From NCBI GenBank assembly GCA_012295275.1, contig CM022679.1:14695842-14729341 (forward strand): 33,500 nucleotides of DNA, in the 5' to 3' direction. The notes under the pieces are model-generated. The model ran no database searches and had not been told where the DNA came from. It saw nothing but the letters and a program-made list of their open reading frames with translations. This document shows, piece by piece, positions 15,201-27,200 of the stretch. The stretch's first letter is position 1. Each line of letters opens with the position of its first letter. The stretch is from Chrysomallon squamiferum (taxonomy: Eukaryota; Mollusca; Gastropoda; Neomphalida; Peltospiridae). The translations under genes and the position numbers were made by a program.

Positions 15201-18200
15201 AGAATTTCAAAAATATTCAAATGAAAACATTCCGTGAAAAGACTCATTATCAAGCAGCCTACTGAATTTTTATATTATTTACAGCAGAAATTGTTTTAAT
15301 GTTTCTACTGAGAGGTTAAAATTCTGCCAAATCTTGGGGTTTTTCTATCTGACAGAAATATTCAGTGAAGACAAATGTCACACTGAAGTAGTCATGTGAG
15401 CTTTTTATAGTGTTGATAGGAATGACTGCTTTAATTTTCAATTAAGATGTTGAAATTCTGCACAGTACTCAGAACAAAATTGTTACTGAAATATTCAGTA
15501 AAGACTTAAATGCTGAAAACTTCACACTGAAGTTGCATGTTAAGCTTTATATTGTGCAATTTTAATAACTTTCAACTAAGATGCTGAAATTCTGTTCAGA
15601 ACTTGAAAAGGATGAAGAATGTTTTTAAAACAAAACTGTTACTGAACTTCAGTAAAACTAAATTTAACACTAAATAAAAATTGATTTTTGGAACTAGAGG
15701 TACATGAGATTGAGGCTGGGTAGCTGGAAGCAGAAACCATAAATTGAGGGGGTTTATTATTATTTATTTCTTCAATGATCTGAGTATGTCATCTTAAAAA
15801 AATATTTGAAAATGATGTCAAATAAATTATTTCAACTTGCACAATTGCTTTGCTAAGCAAATCTACAACATCATACTAGTACCCCAGCCATTAGCATAGC
15901 TAGAAAATTGTTTGGCATTACATTGACCAAAGACATGCTTAGTATAAAAATGCATTCATATGGTATTAAAAAATATATTTAAGCATTTATTTATTCCAAG
16001 ATGCCATTGTTTTCCACCAAGCCACATTAGCCAATTATGTATTATTATTCTTTTGGTGTAACAGACCAAACCAGTGGTATCTAATCTTCACTTACGTAAT
16101 TTTAACAAACACTAATGTACCCTTACAACACAATACCTTATGGTAGATAAACATCTTTGGTACCCAGGGCTGTTTTGTAATATGAAGCCTTGGTATGTTC
16201 ATTTACTTACTTCATTACTTCACCTGTCACAGGTGACAAAGATGCTGCCACTGATTTGAAAAATATGTGCAATATTATAGGACTTGAAGATTCCATAACA
16301 ATTGCTGCCCATTCAGTCAGAAACTGTTTATGATGTTACAAGTTTAATGCTCTGAATAACTTGGTGAAAAGAAATGAAATTTATGTGTGTGGTCAAACAT
16401 CAAGTTATGACTGTGATAAATTATTATCTTTTGAGGAGTGTTTAGCTTTTAGTTTTATTTGTTTTGTTTGGTTTTGTATGTATATACATGTGCGTATTGT
16501 ATAACATCAATGTATCAGTTTAATATATTAATATAAATGAAGTTATACTTTTATCAAACATTTTGAGGCTAAATATTTTATTTTCCTTTTTTTTTTATTT
16601 TAATTTTAATTTATTTTTGTTTGGTTTTGTTGCAAAATGGTATATAACGATGTACAGTCAGTGATGTATGAATAAAATGAAATGTAAAAATAAAACATTT
16701 AATAGAAATGTTATTCATATACCCATCAAATAAAATTTTGTTATACTTTTATCAAACATTACCTAACTGTAAAATTCATATTCTTTTGGCATTTATATTA
16801 TTTTTGTTTATAATTTTGTTTTCAAATCACTTGCTGGGTGTGAACAGCCAATTCTATACAATCGATTTAGAAAAAAGAAATTTATAAAAGATATTTTGTT
16901 GTTGATATCAGTGAGACACTGAGGGTAGCCTAAGAGGTGTTAAGTTTTCTTCTCATTATGCTGGGTATAAATCTTACACTTGATAATTGCTAATATTAAA
17001 ATGTGTTGAGTTGGCATACAACAAACATACATTCAGATAACCACAGAAATATCCTTTACATCTTTATGTGTGAAATAAGACATTGATACATCATGTATAA
17101 ACAGGTTTCTGATCAATAATAACACATCTGTTACGAAATGATGTATACATATAAACATATACATGTTTCAAGTCATTTCACACCACATAACTGACAACAA
17201 ATTTGTCTACCACATAGAGAAATGTTTAAACAGCTTTGACATTTCATCATCAACACAGAAATATAATTATATACAAGATGTCCTGATTTTAACAAAATTA
17301 TTGTGAAACCCCCCACGAAAAAACAAAAACATTCATGTTTAGGGTGTTAACAAAAGCATTGTTTACAGCCTTTAATATATATTTTTTTTAATACAAAAAT
17401 CATTTTGTGAACTATTAATATTTATTTGACCATGAAAATTATACATAAAATAATAAACCCGTAGCTATATATCTGTTCTCTTATTCTCAAAGAACAGACT
17501 ATTTTTGTGACCTTGCATGATTATTATTTGTTCACAGAACATTACTGATCATCCATATAATGATCTATGTTATTCAAAAAAAAAAACAAACTATAATCAA
17601 TGTACAAATTTCCACTAAATACAGTCTGATGATTTGGAATCAATTCTTGAAAGCTATTTCAATTTAAATGAAATAAAGAGCAACACCACAGATTGGCAAC
17701 TGCTTGTTGGGTGTGCCCAGATCAACATTCTTGTTCTAAACTGTCCACACGTGCTGCAAATGTGTGACCAGTTTCCTGAATTAGTCCATTGATTCAAATA
17801 TCAGCTCAATACAGTCGTGTTGTTTTCAGTGACGTGGTACAATTTTAATGAAAGAAAACAGAAAGGAAAGATGGTGGGGTAGTAGTAGTAGTTTGTTTAT
17901 GGAATAAGAGGCTAGTGGCAATTTCAACACTGGATCATCACGTCTAGTGAAGACAGAGTGAACTTAGTTGCTCAAGTGGCAGTCAGTAATAAATAAAGTT
18001 TGTTTATTAGTATTAATCATATTTAATAAATTATTGCAGGTTTTCAACTTGAAGCACAAGATTTTGATTACTATGGTTTTGGGTTTGGTTACATGAATTT
18101 GAAATTATGTTGGAATCAGTATTTGTTGTTTTATCATCTTATTATGCAGAGCTATAAACAACCATGACCTTGCCTTAGTTTTATTGATTTACAGTCAATC

Positions 18201-21200
18201 TGTCATCTTGTGCTCATAATCCCATTACCCAGACCTGTCACTAGATGGTATGTAGTGTACTGACAGTGGGAAGGTGCACAATTTATATTTTTCTCTTTTT
18301 CAGTCAGAGCAATAAAAACAAAAACAATAAAACCATGAAAAAATAATCATAAAAACATCAAACAAAAAGACAAGCTGTTGTCAGCAGAACTTATTGAATA
18401 TTTTACCTCCAAACTTTATAAATGGAACAGTTTTTGAATATTTAAATTAATCAGTTATTCCAAAAAAATTAAAAGTTAATAAACAGCACTATATAGCATT
18501 GATAGATCATTATATATCATCAGCAGCATTAACAGCAATAGTAGTTTTCATATTACTTTGTACTACAAAATGTATTGTAGTTCATTTCACAATATTATTA
18601 CCCATCATCATCACTTAATTAAACAGTTAATCTTAAATGTACATAAAATGATAATTTGCTGAGTCAGTGATAGTCAGTGTGTTTATATGTATTTGTTGTG
18701 GTTTACTGTTTCTACTTATTAATGATCTAGAAACCAAATAATCAATAAAAATATGTTAACAGTGCAACAGCTTTTTGGCCTGAATCCATTTTGTTATATT
18801 TACTGTCCAAACTTCAAACTGAGAAAACAAGGTAAAATGACCTATTTTGAATTTATACACATATACATATATGCATATGAAAATAAACTTTAACAATCTA
18901 GACCCTAAACTTAATGATTAAACATTACGTAAATTCCCTAAAAAATCTTAAAGTCAGAATATTATTTTATTCAATAAATAAAGCAGATTTGGATCAAGGT
19001 AAATACTGTGTGGTAAAGTGGGGAAGACAAAATTATAAAACCACATTATTGGAATGTACGATATAAAGTTATTATTATTATTATATATTTTTTTTTTCTG
19101 GGTTAGTGCCCAAGGAATAAAAAATTAGAATAATCCCAGCCTCATAACTGGTACTACGCACGCAACCAGACCAAAATGGCCCAGCTTCACCATCAATTAT
19201 TAGTCCATGTAAATGTCCAAATTTATAGGCAATCCCACTAGTTTCTAAATCAAAAACTGAAATCTCACTCCTGCTATTTAAGTTAAGGAACCTTGTTTAA
19301 ACTGATGCTTTAAAGTTTCCCACTGTATCAAATTTTAGTCCCTCTAAATCTTATAAATACCACCACACAGTATCATGGATTAATGTAGATAAACATGATC
19401 AGGTCCAAGTAGAATGCTATCCAGGAGCCAACTTCAGTCATTTTAGGACAATGGTCAGTAATCATAAAAGTAATTCTCAGCCAGAAAACAATTTTAAATG
19501 TAGGAACAAACTTTAAAAACCTTAATCCCTCAACTAGCACAAACCAGCTAAAAAATATCCTTAAAAAATTCCCCAATAGTAAATTATTTTCTGCAGAAAT
19601 AAACTTTTCAGCTAGTCAGAAATTATACCTAAAACAAATTAATTTGTCAGCTAAAACATTGAAGGATATAACCATATTACTGGCAAATGGTGGCTGGGAA
19701 AAAAGTCACAGAAAAAAGTCAATTTAGTATAGGAAACCCATCCCCCACCCCAAAAAAAAGAGTAAAAAAATTACAGGAAAAAAGTCACAATTTTTATATA
19801 ACCAAATGTATGGGTTTGTAGAGTATTGAATGTGGCATGATAGTATGCATGAAGTAACTTAAGCGTATTGATTAGGTCAATTAGGATAGATTAAGGAGAG
19901 GCTTCATATTGTGCAGGGGTGATGCTTGGGTCTAGCTCACTGATTGAGATAGATTTAAACTGAACGCTTCCTACTGTAAATGATTTATAAAATGTCCCAG
20001 GTTAAAATATGTTCACTATATATTCTCCAACTTGCTTTAGTATTAGAAGTATGTTTAATATGGAAATTATTCATAGCAATTAGGGTGGTAACAGAATCTG
20101 TTATGAGGGGTTCATGTATACCAAACATGCAACTTGATCAGACCCCATCCGTCTCACTTTGATGAAAGATCCAGGACCCGGAACAAGCCAGGCCAGATCT
20201 TCATGGTGTAAGTCAATGTGACATTGGCTTATGTGCACTTCTGCCGTCTGGTCATGATGTTACCAATAAGGGTTGTTTTAGGCAATGCACCTGGCATAAG
20301 ATTCAACATTTACTTTGGATTCATCTCTTAGGCTCTGAAGAAGCGCATTATTGCAAAACTAGCTAGCCAGCCAGACAATGTATAGTTATTTATTTGTACT
20401 TTTTAAAATATATATTTATTTACTTCTACCTTTGAAAATATGGCAAAACAAAATAATGCTAAAAACCAAAAATCAAACAACATCTTTAGAAATAAAACAT
20501 GCACTACCAAGTTTAGTCAATGCATATATCATATTTAATTCCTTGAAGAGAATCTTGCCAATTCTACTCTCCATGAAGTCCACCAAAAGAAAGTAAAAGA
20601 ATTAAATTATTTTATAAAACCAGCTTTAAAATCAACATATGTAATTTAACCTCAACAACCAAAATCAGGCAAGTCAGACTCTAAACTTAATGATAAAGCA
20701 TTATGTAAATCCTGTAAAAAAAAATCTTACAGCCAAAATAATCAAATTTAGATAAAGCTTAATATAATGCAGTAAAGTGGGAAAGAAAAAAAAAATTACT
20801 GAACTAAATTATTGGCATGTATGATATCAGAATAACTTATTTTGTTTCTGGGGTAGACCAAAAGGAATCCAAAAAATAAGTGAATAATCCCAGCCCCAAA
20901 ACTGGTATTACCTATGCAAGCAGACCAAAACAATCTTCCATCACCATCGATTGGTATTCTGGGTAAATGTCCGAATTCGAAGGCAATCCGGCCAATTTTC
21001 TAAACATAAAATTCAAATCAATCACCTAAATCATTTGTTGATGTCTTCAAAATCTCAAACATTTAGGTCCTCTAAATACTGACACTGTGTCTGATAACAT
21101 ATATTGGCACATGCCTGAAACTGTTGCGAAAACCTTAAATTTATGGCTCCTCAAATCTATCATGGATTAATGAAAATGTATATAATCAGGTCCAAGCAGA

Positions 21201-24200
21201 ATGCTTTCCAGGCACCAACTTTAGGTCAATAGTCACTAATCACAAATGTACTTCTCAGCCAGAAAACAATTTTAAATGTAGGAATAAACTGTAAATTCGA
21301 AAAACAATGAAAATTTTAGTGGTGCCTGCTCAATCCTGTTTTGAGCACTGAAAAGAGATTATTCAAAATGAGTTCTAAGGAAAATTAAATCTCAAACCAT
21401 CAGAAAATTAGAAAAAACACTGGATCCAACATTTGCATTTAAGCCATAAAGTCCAACATAATATTCCACCTCACTCGAACCAAATCTAGACTGCTGATCT
21501 GCAAAAAGACCAGATGCGGGCTTCATAACATAATAAAATTTCAGTGTATGTTCAATAGTGAACAAACTAAAACTGAACTAACCTAGACTGATACCAAAGG
21601 TATGTTCCCAAAACTGGCAGTCTCCAGATTAGGTAGGCAGTGAGGTGTTCTAATCTGCTTCCAGAAATGGGAAAACTGGCGTAAACAATTATGGCCAATT
21701 TAGACGTATGGGGATAACAAGATGTGTGAAGAACAGACTTAACAAAATTAACCTTAATGAGCAATGAAGAGCAGAGGTGAGCCGGAATAGAGATTGCAAG
21801 AAAATTAATGTTTGGAGACATGAAATTAATGTTATATCTCAGTAAAATCTGGAGTCAGGAAATACTACCAATTTAGACGTGTGGGGGTTAATGAGATCAA
21901 TTAAGAGACGTATGAAGAGGATAGCCAGAATAGATGTTGCAAGGAAATTAATGTTATAATGTAAAATTTGGAGAGGCATAGGTAGATAGTGTACAGTCAT
22001 GATGTTTGACAACAGACTCACTGTAGATGATGGTCAATCCCAACATGGTCATGAATACTCACATGAGCAGAATTTTGTATCAACAGATTCAGCTATTTGT
22101 ATTATTGCTTTTTTTTTTTTTATTGTTTGTTTTTTTTTTTGTCTTTTACTTTCTGGTATCTTAACTAACAAATATACCTTTTATCTTTATCTTGGTCTCA
22201 AAGTGAGTTACAATAACCTTTTTAAAATTAACATAGGTGAACCATTTCTTTTTAATTTTTTTAAAGGGGAAAATGACAATTACACACAATCGCAACCAAA
22301 CACACAAAAACATACAAAATACAGTACTATCTCTGATGACTCAGAAATGGAAACTAGAGTTCCTAAACAACTGAGGGACAGGAGCGCTAGCTCCGCAGAA
22401 AAAAACAAATGTAACAGGAGACGAAAAAAAGAAACGTCAACACATCCCACACACACACATTCTGACTCAGATGAAACAGCTGAACAAAAAATCATTAACA
22501 AAAACTTACACATATTGGCGAGGCTACGTAAAAAGACACCAAAAACAAAAGTGATGCAAACATTTGAGAACAATGAAAGGGAAAAAAACAAAACATTGAA
22601 TGCTGAGCTACCATTGCGATCCACAAAAAAACCCAAGCAGATATCAAAAATTGTTGTGATATTTGTTAGAAGCACAAATACACATCATCGACAAAACAAC
22701 TAAAGTAAACAAAAATCAAAATGCACAAGAAATATATTTTGAAATAGATTCAAAATCTATAAAAGCTATAGGTCCCAGCATAACTATCTGGGATGAAGTA
22801 TTTATTGTCAGAGTATTACCAAAAATAATCCCTGACACCCAACAATCAAAGAAAACACCCACAACACAACCCAGAAAAACACTGCTCACGCAACAGCAGC
22901 CAAAACAAACATTAATTACACAGCAACAACAAACAAAAAAAAACAAAGAAACAACAGTTCACAAATACATCTCGAAAAATTTGGGTTTTTACTACCCGTA
23001 TGCGGACAAGCATGATTTATTTGAGATAATTAAAGAAATAATACAACAAACAAAAGCTAAATTAGTCAGTGTGGAAATGTGGAAAAATCCAAGCTACTGG
23101 ACCACACTGACGTTTAGCAGCAAACTAACAAACACAACCATCACCACTAATGGGTACAGATACACACTGACAGAAATGAGGCCGCAGTTGCCCAAGTGTG
23201 GGTCTGTCAGAAATCACAAACCACTGCATCCATAGACAACCCGAAATCACTAACATGCAGTTTCTGCAGTGGAAATCATCAGACACTCGGGACAATACCA
23301 TTCCCGAATTGCCAGGGTCCATACTCATCACACAAACAATGAGTTTGAAGTGATCCAGGATCTAATCCACTGGCCAACAGAATATATCTAAATTGGATAA
23401 ATATCTTAAATTTAAATTAATGGCTTATTCAAATAAACAAAATCTCTTGGTTATGAAACAACGTGCTGTCAACAATCTACGCAAAAATCACAAAATAATA
23501 ATCAGATGAACTATCTTGCATCATGATTTGATTCTCAGACTAGGAAATTTTATCTGCTCCCAAAACTACACAAGTCAGTGGAAACATGGGCAGATATTAA
23601 CACAGCATCACGTCAACCAATCATCTCTGATTGTGGATCAGAATCTTACATCATTTCCGAATACACTGACTTATTTAAAACCAACTGCAAATAGACATGC
23701 TAGTTTTGCTAAAAATACAGATGATCTTTTATCTAAAATATCTAAAACAAAAATACCACCAAACTTCTTTTTGGTCACCCTGGATATTGATTTGATGCAC
23801 ACTAACATAAACATCAATGCGGTCATAGAATCTGTTGAGAGAGCGTTGAAAAATATCCAGATACAGACAAACCAACCGAAAGTATTATGGAATTACTTGT
23901 ATTAAGCATAAAGGGCAACGTCTTTGAATTTAATGGGGAAATGTATCAGCAGATTTGTGGGTGCACCATGGGCAAGAAATTCAGCCCATTTTTTGCCTCC
24001 ATTTATATTGCAGAATGGGGGAAGAAGTGGCATTAAAGCAATCAAGAAGCCATTTTTATATATCAGATATTTAGATGACATTCTTATTATCTGGCAACAT
24101 TCTAAAGACTAATTCTTGAAATCTGAATTATTAAATCAACAAAATGATAATATAAAATTATCTACTTGTATATATTATATTTCTACTTGTAATTTTGTTG

Positions 24201-24232
24201 TGTATAGTTATCTACTTGTATCTTTCTTTTTC

Positions 24233-24274
<42 letters not shown>

Positions 24275-27200
24275 AAAACATGGCAAAACAGAATGCCAAA
24301 AACTCAAAATCAAAAAATAATGCAAGCAAGAAAAAAACCTGCCAAGTTTAGTAAAGCTGATGTATGGCATTCTGCAGTGCATACATCAAATTCCTGCATG
24401 AAAATCTCGCCAATTCTACTCTCCCTAAAGCCCTCCAAAAATAAGTAAAAGAATTAAAATCTTTTATAAAACAGGCCTTAAAATCAATAGATGTATCTTG
24501 ATTTAAACTTAAACAACCAAAATTGGGCAGGTCAGACACTAAACTTACTAATCACCATTGATTGGTTTTCTGGGTAAATGTCCAAATTTGATGGCAGCCT
24601 GGCCAATTTTCTAAACATAAAATTCAAAATCGACAACACTGCAAAAGTTAATCATGGATTAATGTAGATGTACATGATCAGGTCCAAAGTAGAATGCTAT
24701 CCTGGTGTCTACTTCAAACCTTTAGGATAATCATAAAAGTAATTCTCAGCTAGAAAACAATTTTAAATGCAGGAATAAACTGTAAAGACCAAAATCCCAA
24801 CTAGCAAAAACCAGCTAAGAAATATGATCAGCTTTATCTGTAAAAAATTCCCCAAAAGTAAATTATTTTTTGCAGAAATAAACTTTCAGCTAGGCAAAAA
24901 TTATGCAGCTAAAACTTTGAGGGATAAAAATATTATCAGCAATTCCAAACAATGAGTTTGAAGTAATCCAGGATCTAATCCACTTGACTGAAGGAACAGC
25001 CAACAGAATTGGTTAAATATCTTAAATTTAAACTAACTTCATGTAAAGATAACAACCACCATAATATATTATTAGGTACAATCATTGTAAATCTAACAGG
25101 AAATGATAACTTTCTAATAACCACCAAAAATTCACTACTGGACAGGTTCCCATCCTTCAACCAAAATTGGTTTAGAGGTGCTTCTTGACAATGGTGTAAT
25201 GGACTCGGCTGTTACTGAACATAAAATTAGCCAGTTATTTCATAAACTCAAGTGGAGAAAAATTACCCTTCACAAAAAATTCCAGTTGGATATCTCATCC
25301 TTCAAAGATAGATCCTGAGGTTTGTTAAAACTGATTGAAATGTATAATAAAATATTTGAAAATGAACAGTTATGGAACAGCTGCTCTCAACAATTTACAC
25401 TAAAATTGCTAAATAATAATCAAACCAGCAGACAAGGGATCAGCAACTTATTTTGGTCAACCAATAGAAATAAATTCAATAGAGTTATTGTTTATCTACA
25501 GGAAAAATGGGTCATATAAATAAAAAACAGAGGAACTATCTAGCATCATAATTGGAATCTCAGACTTGAAATTTTATTTACTCCCAAAGATACATAAGCC
25601 AAATGAAACATGGACAGATTAAAAGACCACTCAGTCGACTAATCTGATTGTGGATCAGAATCATAAATAATTGAATAATTAAGCACACTAATATACATTA
25701 AAATGGTCACAAGTCCCTAGATATAAATTTGGAAAATGATTTTATCTTTTTAATAATAAAAAATAATTCCTGATCTAGCATCTTATTTAATTCTTAAATA
25801 CATACATTCCAGTGCAAGGTATTAAATTTTGTCTATTCAAAACAAATATATAAGTCTGGTATTTTTAAAATTCTTGTACCTTACTTGTTTATAATTTTGA
25901 TCAAAAAATGTCAAAATCACAAAATCTTTTTCCCATATCAGTGTTGTTAAGATTACTGCCTAGGCATCAAAACAAAGTAAACCAACATAAATGGCTATTT
26001 GTAAACACATTCTGTTACTACAGCTTAGTAACACCCTGGTGCCATAACAACAAGATTTCTAATCCAATATGATCTCTAATTGTGATCAATTTTACATCAA
26101 ACAAGTTATGAGGGACTGAACTAAAAGCACCAAGCATAATCTAGATACATAAACACTTAACATGTGAGGTTTATTTCTCCTTGTTAAATGTAAAGAACTT
26201 GGGAAATTCCTCCAAGACATGTGGGACATTAATATATGGTAAACACTGTCACTGGTTCTTAAGGAACCCAAGGTCTGCCAGTATTGGTCAGGAGTGTGAG
26301 ATGTTATATGTGAGACTGTGGTGAAAGGGAGTTCATGAGAGAAGAGAATATCTGGCAAGGGAGAAAGATGTTTGGGCCAATTCTCTGCAGTATAATTATG
26401 ATATCATTTATAATGTTATACTATTATCTATCATGTTGTAATATCAGGCAGAGAGATTAAAGATTTAATAGAAATCGAACTTGTGTAGTTTTTGTGGGAG
26501 GGTGCTTTATGCACCTGGCCACACAGTATTAGTCAAATACACCAGAACTACTTCGGATTCACCCCTTAGGCTCTGAAGAAGTGAAAACTATTGTTAAACT
26601 AGTTAACCAGCCAGACAGTGTTTTTAACGTATATAGTTGTATATTTTAAAAAGTACAAATATTTATTTACTTGTACCTCTGAAAACATGGGAATAAAAAC
26701 AATTCCACTCTCCCTAAAGTAAAAGAATGCTATCCATGTGCCTACTTCAATCACTTTAGGACAAAGGTCATAAATCATAAAAGTAATTCTCAGCCGAATG
26801 CTATGATTAAGCTCTATCTGTAAAAAATTACCCAGAAAGTAAATTATTTTCTGCAGAAATAATATTTTCAATTATGCCTAAAACCAATACATTTGGCAGC
26901 TAAAACTTTAAGGGATATAAACATTACCAGCAATCCCAAATGAGTGAAGTGATCTAGGATCTAATCTATTGGACCGAAGGAAGGGCTAACAGAATATACT
27001 TAAATTAGTTAAATATCTTAAACTAAATTCAAGGCAAAGGAAATAACCACCAAAATATGGGATTAGGTACAAACATTGTAAATCTAACATAATATCAATT
27101 AAGGAACATAATATCATTAAGGAACATAAATATTTATCTTTCATTTTACATTTATTTAACTTTTATTTTTTAAAAATTTAATGTAACAGACCACTGTAAA

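Larger units (their letters stand above)
20260..24163 (+). mobile_element. Penelope-like retroelement, copy B (longest copy, decayed)
   Basis: The proposed span joins a hammerhead-like leader (20331), a Lys/Asn-rich ORF start (20440), the shared repeat segments (about 20640-21320), a gag-like ORF region (about 22200-23342) and a reverse transcriptase with YLDD (about 23420-24163). All lie on the plus strand in a plausible order for one element of nearly 4 kb. Whether 21.3-22.2 kb and the gag region are part of the original element or a nested insertion cannot be settled here. No GIY-YIG endonuclease domain was found after the reverse transcriptase, and sequence similarity stops near 24163, where copy C begins. 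The orientation is opposite to GFAT. Confidence 0.65.
24164..25690 (+). mobile_element. Penelope-like retroelement, copy C (internally deleted)
   Basis: The copy starts with TATCTACTTGTATCTTT and a TA run, then the ORF start at 24280, shared repeat segments (24540-24930), and the junction CCAAACAATGAGTTTGAAGTAATCC. A partial reverse transcriptase follows (about 24950-25620). Similarity to copy B is lost soon after 25690. The gag-like region of copy B is absent: the repeat segment passes straight into the reverse transcriptase N-terminus. Confidence 0.7.

Noticed and set aside
22280-22675. 131-codon minus-strand open frame opposite the gag-like ORF
   Set aside because: It is a shadow of the plus-strand coding-like sequence; the Phe/Cys/Val-rich content mirrors the Lys/Thr/Gln-rich plus frame.
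24080-24270. GIY-YIG endonuclease domain expected after a Penelope-like reverse transcriptase
   Set aside because: I looked after the YLDD region and after copy C and saw no GIY or YIG signature; the element either lost it here or never had it.
26092-26358. 88-codon minus-strand open frame in the large intron
   Set aside because: There is no recognisable domain, no splice-compatible phase with the GFAT exons, and the flanking exons already join in frame without it.
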